In this document: piece by piece, positions 44,655-52,682 of the stretch
Position numbering within the stretch: position 1 is the stretch's first letter
Layout: every line of letters starts with the position of its first letter
Source of the DNA: Actibacterium naphthalenivorans
GTDB lineage: Bacteria > Pseudomonadota > Alphaproteobacteria > Rhodobacterales > Rhodobacteraceae
Direction of reading: 5' to 3'
NCBI RefSeq assembly: GCF_014196965.1
Contig: NZ_JACIEQ010000003.1
Span: 186,001-250,000, forward strand
Length of the DNA stretch: 64,000 nucleotides
The notes under the pieces: generated by a model
What the model saw: the letters and a program-made list of their open reading frames with translations, nothing else
The model's database searches: none
What the model was told of the DNA's origin: nothing
Made by a program: the position numbers and the translations under genes

Positions 44655-45497
44655 ATGCATTCAGGCGATCACATTACCGAACGGGCAACGGCGGGCGAGG
44701 ATGACAGCCCGCTGATGGCGGCCATCTCGGCGCGCGATCGTGACACGCTGGCCATGGTTCGCCGCGCGCTGCGCGAACATGACGTGGCGCTGGCCTATCA
44801 GCCGGTGATGCGCGCCAGCGGATCGCCGCAGCCGGCCTTCTACGAGGGGCTGATTCGGGTGCTGGACGAAACCGGACGGATCATCCCGGCGCGCGAGTTC
44901 ATCGGCACCGTGGAAACCACCGAAATGGGCCGCATGATCGATTGTCTCGCGTTGGAAATGGGCCTTGCCGCGCTGGCCGACACGCCCGCGCTGCGACTGT
45001 CGATCAACATGTCGGCCCGGTCGATCGGATACCCGCGCTGGACGCAGACCCTTAACCACGGGCTGTCGCAGGACGATACCGTGGCCGAACGGCTGATCCT
45101 GGAGATCACCGAAAGCTCGGCCATGCTGATGCCCGATCTCGTGACCGTCTTCATGAAAGACCTGCAGTATCGCGGCATCTCCTTCGCGCTGGATGATTTC
45201 GGGGCCGGCTATACCGCGTTCCGCTATCTGCGGGATTTCTACTTCGACATCCTCAAGATCGACGGGCAGTTCATCCGGGGCATCGGCACCAACCCGGACA
45301 ATCAGATCCTGGCCAACGCCCTGATTTCCATCGCGCAGCATTTCGACATGTTCACCATCGCCGAAAGCGTCGAGAACGCGCAGGATGCCGCCTTCCTGCA
45401 GGACTCGGGCATCGACTGTATGCAAGGGTATTTTTTCGGGGCGCCAAGCCTGAACCCGCCCTGGCGCAACGGCGCAAAGCAAAAGAAAACCGCCTGA
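44655..45497 (+). CDS. EAL-domain protein, probable c-di-GMP phosphodiesterase
   Basis: 280 residues, a stand-alone EAL domain without visible sensor or GGDEF part. Catalytic-type positions are present: Glu64 (EGL in place of EAL), Asn118 in SINMSARS, Glu150 in LEITES, Asp180-Asp181 in ALDDFGAGY, Lys201 in LKIDGQF, and the later AESVEN. Activity is therefore plausible, although EGL is a variation. It would lower c-di-GMP and favour motility. GGAGG precedes the ATG. AT-rich upstream DNA with a CtrA-like box suggests cell-cycle control. Confidence 0.88.
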   Translation: MHSGDHITERATAGEDDSPLMAAISARDRDTLAMVRRALREHDVALAYQPVMRASGSPQPAFYEGLIRVLDETGRIIPAREFIGTVETTEMGRMIDCLALEMGLAALADTPALRLSINMSARSIGYPRWTQTLNHGLSQDDTVAERLILEITESSAMLMPDLVTVFMKDLQYRGISFALDDFGAGYTAFRYLRDFYFDILKIDGQFIRGIGTNPDNQILANALISIAQHFDMFTIAESVENAQDAAFLQDSGIDCMQGYFFGAPSLNPPWRNGAKQKKTA

Positions 45498-45537
45498 CTG
45501 CGGCATAATTCGCCGCAGCGCAATATGAATGTTGCGC
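45498..45537. promoter_or_regulatory. Two adjoining inverted repeats before phaA
   Basis: CTGCGGC/GCCGCAG (45498-45518, seven-base arms) is joined to GCGCAA-N8-TTGCGC (45518-45537). The first begins within the EAL stop region. The second shares its arms with a repeat before phaB. PhaR-type regulators recognise TGC-rich dyads, so these are candidate sites. Confidence 0.4.
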
Positions 45538-45648
45538 CGTGCCCACCGAAGGCTTACCTCTTTGACCGACCCGGTGGGGCACGCGGGGCATGGCACCCTG
45601 TCATCGGTGCATCCCGCCCCCACCTAACCTGAGGGGAGAGGACAACCC

Positions 45649-46824
45649 ATGACCAATGTAGTGATCGTTTCGGCCGCGCGTACGCCTGTCGGCAGTTTCA
45701 ATGGCGCCTTCGCAAACACGCCGGCACAGGATCTCGGCACGGCCGTGCTCGAGGCCATCGTTGCCCGTGCCGGCATCGAGAAATCCGAAGTGTCGGAAAC
45801 GATCCTGGGCCAGGTGCTCACCGCCGGCCAGGGTCAGAACCCGGCCCGTCAGGCGCATATCAACGCCGGGCTGCCGATCGAATCGGCGGCATGGAGCATC
45901 AACCAGGTTTGCGGTTCGGGCCTGCGCAGCGTCGCCCTCGCCGCCCAGCACATCCAGCTTGGCGATGCCGCGATCGTCGCCGCCGGTGGCCAGGAAAACA
46001 TGACAATGTCGCCGCATGTGGCCAACCTGCGCGCCGGCCACAAGATGGGCGACATGAAGTTCATCGACTCGATGATCAAGGATGGCCTCTGGGACGCGTT
46101 CAACGGCTATCACATGGGCCAGACCGCCGAAAACGTGGCCGGGCAGTGGCAGATCAGCCGCGACATGCAGGATGAATTCGCCGTCGGTTCGCAGAACAAG
46201 GCGGAGGCCGCGCAGAAGGCCGGCAAGTTCAAGGATGAAATCGTTCCCTTCACCGTGAAAACCCGCAAGGGCGAAACCGTGGTGTCCGAGGATGAATACA
46301 TCCGCCATGGCGCCACCCTCGAAAGCATGCAGAAACTGCGCCCCGCCTTCACCAAGGATGGCTCGGTCACAGCCGCCAACGCCTCGGGCATCAACGACGG
46401 CGCCGCCGCCGTGCTGCTGATGAGCGCGGATGACGCCGAAAAGCGCGGGCTGACGCCGCTGGCGCGCATCGCCTCTTATGCCACCGCCGGGCTTGACCCG
46501 TCGATCATGGGCGTCGGGCCTATCTTCGCTTCGCGCAAGGCGCTGGAAAAAGCCGGCTGGAAGGCCGACGATCTGGACCTGATCGAAGCCAACGAAGCCT
46601 TCGCCGCCCAGGCCTGCGCCGTGAACAAGGACATGGGCTGGAACCCCGAGATCGTAAACGTGAACGGCGGCGCCATCGCCATCGGCCACCCGATCGGCGC
46701 CTCGGGCTGCCGCATCCTGAACACGCTGCTGTTCGAGATGCAGCGCCGCGATGCCAAGAAGGGCCTCGCCACGCTCTGCATCGGTGGCGGCATGGGCGTA
46801 GCCATGTGTCTGGAACGCCCGTAA
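45649..46824 (+). CDS. phaA: Acetyl-CoA C-acetyltransferase
   Basis: 391 residues. Catalytic Cys88 is in NQVCGSGLR; His in [14 protein letters not shown] (about 342-355) and Cys in CIGGGMG (about 379) complete the thiolase triad. It joins two acetyl-CoA to acetoacetyl-CoA. phaB follows 107 bases downstream, so together they supply 3-hydroxybutyryl-CoA for polyhydroxybutyrate or the ethylmalonyl-CoA pathway (with mcl1 at 31 kb). No phaC here. GAGGGGAGAGG precedes the ATG. Confidence 0.95.
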   Translation: MTNVVIVSAARTPVGSFNGAFANTPAQDLGTAVLEAIVARAGIEKSEVSETILGQVLTAGQGQNPARQAHINAGLPIESAAWSINQVCGSGLRSVALAAQHIQLGDAAIVAAGGQENMTMSPHVANLRAGHKMGDMKFIDSMIKDGLWDAFNGYHMGQTAENVAGQWQISRDMQDEFAVGSQNKAEAAQKAGKFKDEIVPFTVKTRKGETVVSEDEYIRHGATLESMQKLRPAFTKDGSVTAANASGINDGAAAVLLMSADDAEKRGLTPLARIASYATAGLDPSIMGVGPIFASRKALEKAGWKADDLDLIEANEAFAAQACAVNKDMGWNPEIVNVNGGAIAIGHPIGASGCRILNTLLFEMQRRDAKKGLATLCIGGGMGVAMCLERP

Positions 46825-46834
46825 CCGACATAAC

Positions 46835-46859
46835 CCGAAAATATCACCGCCTGAGGGCG
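46835..46859. repeat. Second copy of the CCGAAAATAT intergenic repeat
   Basis: CCGAAAATATCACCGCCTGA lies ten bases after the phaA stop. It matches the copy after accA at CCGAAAATATC and CCGCC. Confidence 0.4.
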
Positions 46860-46877
46860 CAATAATCTTGCGCCCTC
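46853..46877. promoter_or_regulatory. Hairpin between phaA and phaB
   Basis: GAGGGCGCA (46853-46861) pairs with TGCGCCCTC (46869-46877). Its core GCGCAA-N5-TTGCGC equals the arms of the phaA repeat. It may be a regulator site, or an attenuator between the two genes; no T-run follows. Confidence 0.5.
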
Positions 46878-46931
46878 GAGATCAGTTTCATATTAAGATT
46901 ACCGAATACTTTGGAATCCCGAGGAGGAATC

Positions 46932-47654
46932 ATGGCCAGAGTTGCACTCGTTACCGGAGGCACCCGCGGCATTGGCGCGGCAGTCAGCGTTGCGCTGAAA
47001 GAGGCAGGTTATAGCGTTGCCGTGAATTTCGCAGGCAATGAGGAAGCCGCCGCGAAATTCACCGAGGAAACGGGAATTCCGGCCTATAAATGGTCGGTCG
47101 CCGATTACGACGCCTGCGTCGCCGGTATCGCCCAGGTTCAGGACGCGCTTGGCCCGATTGACGTGCTGGTCAACAACGCCGGCATCACCCGCGACGCGAT
47201 GTTCCACCGCATGACCCCGCAGCAATGGCGCGAAGTCATCGACACCAACCTGTCGGGTGTTTTCAACATGACCCACCCGATCTGGCCCGGCATGCGCGAG
47301 CGCAAGTTCGGGCGCGTGATCAACATCAGCTCGATCAACGGGCAAAAGGGCCAGGCCGGCCAGTCGAACTATTCCGCCGCCAAGGCCGGTGATCTGGGCA
47401 TCACCAAGGCACTGGCCCAGGAAGGCGCGCGCGCCGGAATCACGGTGAACGCGATCTGCCCGGGCTATGTCGGCACCGACATGGTTATGGCCGTTCCCGA
47501 GAAGGTGCGCGAATCGATCATCGCGCAAATCCCGGTCGGCCGCCTTGGCGAGCCTGCCGAAATCGCCCGCTGTGTGGTCTTTCTGGCCGCGGACGAGGCG
47601 GCGTTCATCACCGGCTCGACCATCTCGGCCAATGGCGGCCAGTATTTCGCCTGA
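46932..47654 (+). CDS. phaB: Acetoacetyl-CoA reductase
   Basis: 240 residues of the short-chain dehydrogenase family. NADPH motif TGGTRGIG (about 8-15), NNAG (about 84-87), catalytic Ser in SSING, and Tyr-x3-Lys in YSAAKAG. It reduces acetoacetyl-CoA to (R)-3-hydroxybutyryl-CoA. GAGGAGGA is immediately before the ATG. A strong bidirectional terminator follows. Confidence 0.95.
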   Translation: MARVALVTGGTRGIGAAVSVALKEAGYSVAVNFAGNEEAAAKFTEETGIPAYKWSVADYDACVAGIAQVQDALGPIDVLVNNAGITRDAMFHRMTPQQWREVIDTNLSGVFNMTHPIWPGMRERKFGRVINISSINGQKGQAGQSNYSAAKAGDLGITKALAQEGARAGITVNAICPGYVGTDMVMAVPEKVRESIIAQIPVGRLGEPAEIARCVVFLAADEAAFITGSTISANGGQYFA

Positions 47655-47675
47655 CGCCCGCGGCATCAAACAAAT

Positions 47676-47706
47676 ACGGGCCGCTTGATCAGAAGCGGCC
47701 CGTTTT
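47676..47706. terminator. Bidirectional terminator after phaB
   Basis: ACGGGCCGCTT (47676-47686) pairs with AAGCGGCCCGT (47693-47703) around GATCAG, then TTTCG. Faces the convergent ydcH-like gene. Confidence 0.85.
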
Positions 47707-47727
47707 CGTGTCTGACAGGTGAGATTC

Positions 47728-47895
47728 TCAGCCCTGAGAAAGCCGTTCGATCTGTTCTTTCAATCGAAGCTTCTGTTTCTTGAGTTCGGCAATCTGAAGG
47801 TCATCGACACCCGGGTGACGCTGATCATGTTCAACGCGTTCCGAGAGGTTCTGGTGTTTCCGGCGGAGTTCCTGCAAGTGCGAACTCATGGTCAT
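47728..47895 (-). CDS. YdcH family protein (DUF465)
   Basis: 55 residues, MTMSSHLQELRRKHQNLSERVE, with LKKQKLRLKEQIERL near the end: the usual short helical-hairpin sequence of DUF465. Function unknown. GAGAGGAGGT precedes the ATG by a normal spacing, which decides this start over upstream candidates. The region 47896-48023 between it and the next gene shows nothing I recognise. Confidence 0.85.
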   Translation of the reverse strand: MTMSSHLQELRRKHQNLSERVEHDQRHPGVDDLQIAELKKQKLRLKEQIERLSQG

Positions 47896-48023
47896 GGGAG
47901 ACCTCCTCTCACTGGTTTCTGACATATTGCCGTTACAGTCCAGCACAGAAATCGAGTCGTGTCACGCTGCGGGCGCAAAGTAATCCGACAGAATATTTCG
48001 CAAATGCGGATCTGGCCGAAACA

Positions 48024-48791
48024 TCAGGCAATCGGCCATTCGATCGCCGCAGCATTCCGCAGAACTCCGCCGATCGCAGGGGTATAGCTTTCGCGGTCAC
48101 CGTCATGCGCCGCGCCCTGGTGCATCGTCATGGGCGGCAACAGGCGGAACGGCCCCCCGCCGCCCTTGATGGCGCGCAACAGCACCAGCCGCGCCGGCCG
48201 GCCCGCCCGCGGCGCCAGTGGCAGCAGCTCCACGTCGCCGGCGCGATCCTGAAGCGCGGCCAGCAATTCTGGCACGCGCTCTGCCCGCTGGATCATGGTC
48301 AGCCGCCCCTTGGGCACCAGCCGGCGCAATCCGGCATCGACCCACTGCGCCAGCGGCGTTTCCTCGCCCAAGGCCCGCTCGCGCCCGGAATCAGCGGCGG
48401 CGCTGCCTCTGGCGCGCAGAAAATAGGGCGGGTTGGCAATGACGTGATCGAAACTTTGCTGCCGCACCTCCTGTGGCGGGGCAGCCAGATCACCCTCCAC
48501 CACGCTCAACGCGATCCTGTTGCGCGCGGCGTTTTCCCGTGCCAGTGCCGCATAGCGCGGCTGAAGCTCCAACCCCGTCAGGCGTAGCCCCGCGACCCGC
48601 GCGCCCAGACACAAGGCCGCCACCCCCGCGCCACATCCCAGCTCCAGCACGCTTTGCCCCGCCCGCACCGGTGACGCGGCAGCCAGTAGCACCGGATCCA
48701 CCCCCGCGCGATAGCCCCCGCGCGGCTGCAGAACCGATAACCGCCCGCCCAGAAAACTGTCGCAGGTCAGATCCTCAACGGCGAAGGGCAT
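48024..48791 (-). CDS. tRNA1(Val) adenine N6-methyltransferase-like protein
   Basis: 255 residues. The SAM motif LELGCGAG is at 49-56 and the N6-adenine catalytic NPPY at 120-123 (IANPPYF). The overall layout (DxFLGGRLxVxQPxxGYRAGVDPVLLAA) is that of TrmN6/YfiC. It likely methylates A37 of tRNA-Val; substrate by homology only. It is directly after the DUF2007 gene with no gap. Confidence 0.85.
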   Translation of the reverse strand: MPFAVEDLTCDSFLGGRLSVLQPRGGYRAGVDPVLLAAASPVRAGQSVLELGCGAGVAALCLGARVAGLRLTGLELQPRYAALARENAARNRIALSVVEGDLAAPPQEVRQQSFDHVIANPPYFLRARGSAAADSGRERALGEETPLAQWVDAGLRRLVPKGRLTMIQRAERVPELLAALQDRAGDVELLPLAPRAGRPARLVLLRAIKGGGGPFRLLPPMTMHQGAAHDGDRESYTPAIGGVLRNAAAIEWPIA

Positions 48792-49013
48792 TCAACGCTC
48801 CTCCGGCAGCGGGATGTCATTGTCGCGCAGAATGGCCCGCGCCCGAAACAGATCCGCATCGCGGACCATCATCCGCTGTGGCAATATGCCGACCGAACCT
48901 TCAAGGACGCTCATGTAGACATCCATATGAAAGCAGTTTATTCCCTCGCCCCGTAGGAGCGTTGTTGCAAATGCGACGAGGGTTGGGTCATTGGTGCGTA
49001 ACAGCTCTTTCAT
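48792..49013 (-). CDS. DUF2007 family protein
   Basis: 73 residues, MKELLRTNDPTLVAFATTLLRGEGINCFHMD, a small signal-transducing-like fold of unknown function. The position before a TrmN6-like gene is common in Rhodobacterales. No strong ribosome site is seen; a second ATG lies two codons upstream (49019). Divergent from the polyprenyl synthase by 23 bases. Confidence 0.85.
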   Translation of the reverse strand: MKELLRTNDPTLVAFATTLLRGEGINCFHMDVYMSVLEGSVGILPQRMMVRDADLFRARAILRDNDIPLPEER

Positions 49014-49036
49014 GAACATGGACTTAAGGACACCCC

Positions 49037-50068
49037 GTGGCGATTGTCGAGAGAAGTGACGAGAGCGTGATCGGGCAGCGCGCCGACGCCAGCGCACCGC
49101 ACGAAGAGTTGAGCACCCTTCTGGCGCCCGAGATGGATGCGGTCAACGCGGTGATCAAGACGCGCATGGCCTCTGAACATGCGCCCCGTATCCCCCAGGT
49201 CACGGCCCATCTGATCGAAGCGGGCGGCAAGCGTATCCGCCCGCTGCTGACCCTCGCCGCGGCGCGGCTCTGCGGCCATGACGGTGACCAGCACATCAAA
49301 CTGGCCGCGGCCGTCGAATTCATTCATACCGCGACGCTGCTGCATGACGATGTCGTCGACGAAAGCAATCAGCGGCGCGGCCGCCCCACCGCCAACCTGC
49401 TGTGGGATAACAAATCCTCTATTCTCGTCGGGGATTACCTCTTGGCCCGGGCCTTTACGCTGATGGTGGAAACCGGGTCTTTGCGGGTGCTCGACATCCT
49501 GTCCGCCGCCTCTGCCACCATCGCCGAGGGCGAGGTGCTGCAGCTGACCGCCGCGCAGGATCTGGCAACGGACGAGCCTGTCTACCTCAAGATCGTGCGG
49601 GGCAAGACCGCCGCGCTGTTTTCGGCGGCAACCGAGGTTGGCGGCGTGGTCGCCCGCGCGCCAGAAGAACAAATCGACGCGCTGCGTGACTATGGCGATG
49701 CGCTGGGGATCAGCTTTCAGATGGTCGATGACCTGCTGGATTACTGGGGGTCGGACGCCACCGGCAAGAATGTGGGCGACGATTTCCGCGAGCGCAAGCT
49801 GACCCTGCCGGTGATCAAGGCCGTGGCCAAGGCAAATGCCGAAGAGCGCGCGTTCTGGGCCCGCACCATCGAAAAGGGCGATCAGCGCGAGGGCGACCTG
49901 AACCAGGCGCTGGCGTTGCTGAACAAGCATAACGCGCTGCGGGATACGAGGGCCGAGGCGCTGCGCTGGTCCGAGACGGCAAAGACCGCGCTGACCCGCC
50001 TGCCCGCAGATCCGATCCGCGATCTGCTGGGCGATATCGCCGATTTCGTCGTGGCCCGCGTCAGCTAA
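49037..50068 (+). CDS. Polyprenyl diphosphate synthase
   Basis: 343 residues from a GTG start with AAGGA seven bases upstream. Both Asp-rich motifs are present: LLHDDVVDE (Asp104-105 and 108) and QMVDDLLDY (about 233). GGKRIRPLL is at 64-72. These are long-chain trans synthases making the ubiquinone tail (decaprenyl or solanesyl); the ubiquinone-10 role is inferred from the group. Overlaps the convergent ispE by eight bases. Confidence 0.92.
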   Translation: MAIVERSDESVIGQRADASAPHEELSTLLAPEMDAVNAVIKTRMASEHAPRIPQVTAHLIEAGGKRIRPLLTLAAARLCGHDGDQHIKLAAAVEFIHTATLLHDDVVDESNQRRGRPTANLLWDNKSSILVGDYLLARAFTLMVETGSLRVLDILSAASATIAEGEVLQLTAAQDLATDEPVYLKIVRGKTAALFSAATEVGGVVARAPEEQIDALRDYGDALGISFQMVDDLLDYWGSDATGKNVGDDFRERKLTLPVIKAVAKANAEERAFWARTIEKGDQREGDLNQALALLNKHNALRDTRAEALRWSETAKTALTRLPADPIRDLLGDIADFVVARVS

Positions 50069-50888
50069 GCGCGGCGGCGCGCACCCACCACCCCGGAAAT
50101 TCGTGTGACAGCCGCGTGGCGGCGGCGCGCGCGGCGGCGTCATCGGCGAACAGCGCGAAACACGTGGCGCCCGAACCCGACATGCGGTGCAGCATGGCGC
50201 CGGGCAGGGTGGCGAGCGTATTCAGCACCACGGCGATGCGGGGCTGCAGCCGGATGGCCGTGTGCTCCAGATCATTGCGCTGGCCCTTCAGCCACGCGCC
50301 AAGCGCCGGCGCGGTGGCGAATGCGGGGATGGCTTCGGGCATCGGTGGGTTGGCTTTCTGCGCCAGCGCCCTGAACACATCCGGCGTGGCCACCACGAGG
50401 CGCGGGTTCACCAGAACACACCAGAGCGGCGGCAACGGCGGAACCGGCGACAGCAGATCACCGATCCCGGCCATGCGCACCGCCCCGGCCCGCAGGCACA
50501 CAGGCACATCCGCACCCAGAGCCGAAGCACCGGCAGGAATCTCCCGCCCTGTCATGTCGGAAAACGCCCGCAGCACGGCGGCGGCATCGGATGACCCGCC
50601 CCCGATCCCCGCCGCCGCCGGCAGGTTCTTTTCCAGCGCGATCGCTCCGCCCCCGGCCCCGAAGAACCGCGCCGCCTTGAGCGCAAGATTGCTGTCATCC
50701 ACCGGCACGCCCGCAGCCTCTGGCCCGGTGACCTGCAGCGACAGCGCCGCCGACGGGCGCAGCGATATCCGGTCGCCCACATCGGCAAAGGCCACCAGAC
50801 TGTCCAGAAGATGATAGCCATCGGCCCGCTCACCGGTGACATGAAGCGTCAGGTTGATCTTGGCAGGCGCGAAGGCGTCAATCGCCAT
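50061..50888 (-). CDS. ispE: 4-diphosphocytidyl-2-C-methyl-D-erythritol kinase
   Basis: 275 residues from MAIDAFAPAKINLTLHV. The GHMP kinase motif AAAGIGGGSSDAAA (about 89-102) binds ATP; LGADVPVCL and RMSGSGATCFALF follow. It acts in the MEP pathway to isoprenoids, upstream of the convergent polyprenyl synthase. Its start overlaps the end of the TPR gene by 11 bases, showing coupled translation. Confidence 0.94.
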   Translation of the reverse strand: MAIDAFAPAKINLTLHVTGERADGYHLLDSLVAFADVGDRISLRPSAALSLQVTGPEAAGVPVDDSNLALKAARFFGAGGGAIALEKNLPAAAGIGGGSSDAAAVLRAFSDMTGREIPAGASALGADVPVCLRAGAVRMAGIGDLLSPVPPLPPLWCVLVNPRLVVATPDVFRALAQKANPPMPEAIPAFATAPALGAWLKGQRNDLEHTAIRLQPRIAVVLNTLATLPGAMLHRMSGSGATCFALFADDAAARAAATRLSHEFPGWWVRAAALS

Positions 50889-52587
50889 TGGCGACCGAAA
50901 TGGGGGCAAGCCCCTCTTCTTCGCGCACCTTGTCCAGCCCCACGTCCAGCTTGTGGCGAATGCGCTGCGCGTCGGTCTCTTCGGGGTCGAAAGACAGCGC
51001 GCGCTTCCACTGGAACTCGGCTTCGAGCCGGCGGCCCACGGCCCAGAGTACATCCCCCAGATGGTCGTTCACGATCGGATCAATCGGCAACAGTTCGGCG
51101 GCGCGTTCCATAGGCGCCACGGCCTCCTGGTAGCGGCCAAGCCGGTACAGCACCCAGCCCAGACTGTCGGTGATATAGCCGTCATCGGGCCGCCCTTCGA
51201 CCGCGCGCTCGATCATGCTCAGCGCCTCGTCCAGATTGGTGCCCATCTCGACATAGGAATAGCCCAGATAATTCAGCACGCGCGGCTGATCCGGTTGCAG
51301 CTCCAGCGCCTTGCGGAAATCCGCCTCGGCCTCGGGCCAGCGCTTTTCGCGCTCCAGCGCGATGCCGCGCGCGTAATAGACCACCCATTGCGACGGTTCC
51401 GGCTCGCCAAACAGCGCCGCCGCCTGATCATAGGCCACGACCGCCTCGCCATAACGCTTGAGCCGGCTGAGCATGTCGCCAAGCGAGACATGCACCAGCA
51501 CGACCCCCGAATGACTCTTGGAAAGCTGGGTCAGAACCTCGATCGCGGCCTCGGTGCGGCCCGATTCCTCGAGCGTCTCGGCCCGGCCCAGTTCGGCGGC
51601 ATAGAAGGCCGGATCGTCATTGGGCACCTGCAGATAGGCGGCTGTCGCCAGATCGAACTGCTCCTGTGCCTCCAGCAGGGAGGCGGTCAGCAGCATGGCA
51701 TCCACGTGATCGGGGCGCAGATATTCCGCGATCCGGGAATACAACAGGGTGAACGTGTCGTTGGCCTCGCCGTTCAGCGCCCCCGCAACGGTAAAGAACA
51801 CCTCGGCCGCACCATCCTGGGCATTGCGGATCGTGGTGAAGGGCAGGGTTTCGCCCGCGATCAGACGATCGCGCAGATCGGAAAGACCGGGGTCCAGCTC
51901 CAGCCCGAAGATATCGTCGATCAGGGTCACCGCCTCGGGGTTGCGCTCCAGCTGGCTCAGGATCTCGACATCGGCCAGCACGCTGCGGCGCGTCACCAGA
52001 AGCGCGCGGCCATCATCGCCGGAAAACAGCTCTGCCGCGCCTTCGAAATCGCCAACGGCCGCCAGCGCCAGCGCCTTGTGATACAGGCCGAACACCGCCA
52101 GCCCGGCTTGCCCGGCGGCGGCGTCGAAGGCGGCCAGCGCCTCGGACATGCGCCCTTCGCCGAAATGGCTCCAGGCGCTGATCAGGTTGTCGACCAGCGG
52201 GCCGATGCTGCGCCCGGCCTCGGCATCCTCAAGAACGGCATCAAACGCGCCCCGCTTCAACTGATCGGCCATCAGCACCAGATGCGCGGCCTGGCTGTTC
52301 AGCCCACCCTGCACCATGCGCCGGGCGATCGGCACCGCGCGCTCCACCTGCCCCAGCCCGGTAAAGGCCAGAAGCGCGCTTTCCATCAGGTTCGGGTTCG
52401 ACGGGTCCCGCGCCAGCGCCTGGGTGTAATACTGCGCCGCCGCCTTGTAATCGCTGAAATAGCTCGCGTGCCGTGCGGCCAGATAGGCGCCGGCCAGACC
52501 GTTCTGCGCCGAGACGGGCGCGGCGACAACGAGGCTGAGCGCGACACAGGCCGCAAGGCCGAAAGACCGGATGGAAAACACGCGCAA
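50878..52587 (-). CDS. Exported tetratricopeptide-repeat protein
   Basis: 569 residues: a signal peptide (cleavage near SAQ, about 28), then many TPR-like helical pairs such as DYKAAAQYYTQALARDPSNPNL and YVEMGTNLDEALSMIERAVEGRPDDGYITDSLGWVLYRLGRYQEAV. TPRs assemble protein complexes. Periplasmic role unknown. The gene follows etfQO by 95 bases and overlaps ispE, so they may share a transcript. Confidence 0.85.
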   Translation of the reverse strand: MRVFSIRSFGLAACVALSLVVAAPVSAQNGLAGAYLAARHASYFSDYKAAAQYYTQALARDPSNPNLMESALLAFTGLGQVERAVPIARRMVQGGLNSQAAHLVLMADQLKRGAFDAVLEDAEAGRSIGPLVDNLISAWSHFGEGRMSEALAAFDAAAGQAGLAVFGLYHKALALAAVGDFEGAAELFSGDDGRALLVTRRSVLADVEILSQLERNPEAVTLIDDIFGLELDPGLSDLRDRLIAGETLPFTTIRNAQDGAAEVFFTVAGALNGEANDTFTLLYSRIAEYLRPDHVDAMLLTASLLEAQEQFDLATAAYLQVPNDDPAFYAAELGRAETLEESGRTEAAIEVLTQLSKSHSGVVLVHVSLGDMLSRLKRYGEAVVAYDQAAALFGEPEPSQWVVYYARGIALEREKRWPEAEADFRKALELQPDQPRVLNYLGYSYVEMGTNLDEALSMIERAVEGRPDDGYITDSLGWVLYRLGRYQEAVAPMERAAELLPIDPIVNDHLGDVLWAVGRRLEAEFQWKRALSFDPEETDAQRIRHKLDVGLDKVREEEGLAPISVANGD

Positions 52588-52682
52588 GAGGCAACTCCGC
52601 TTTGACTGCTCCGAAACCTATCCAAGCGCTGCAGCCAAGGCAATGCGCGGGCGGCACTTTCGCCACCCGCATGACGCAAGCG

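Noticed and set aside
50854-52605. A plus-strand frame of about 580 codons opposite the TPR gene
   Set aside because: Repetitive Gln/His/Arg peptide produced by reading the TPR gene backwards.
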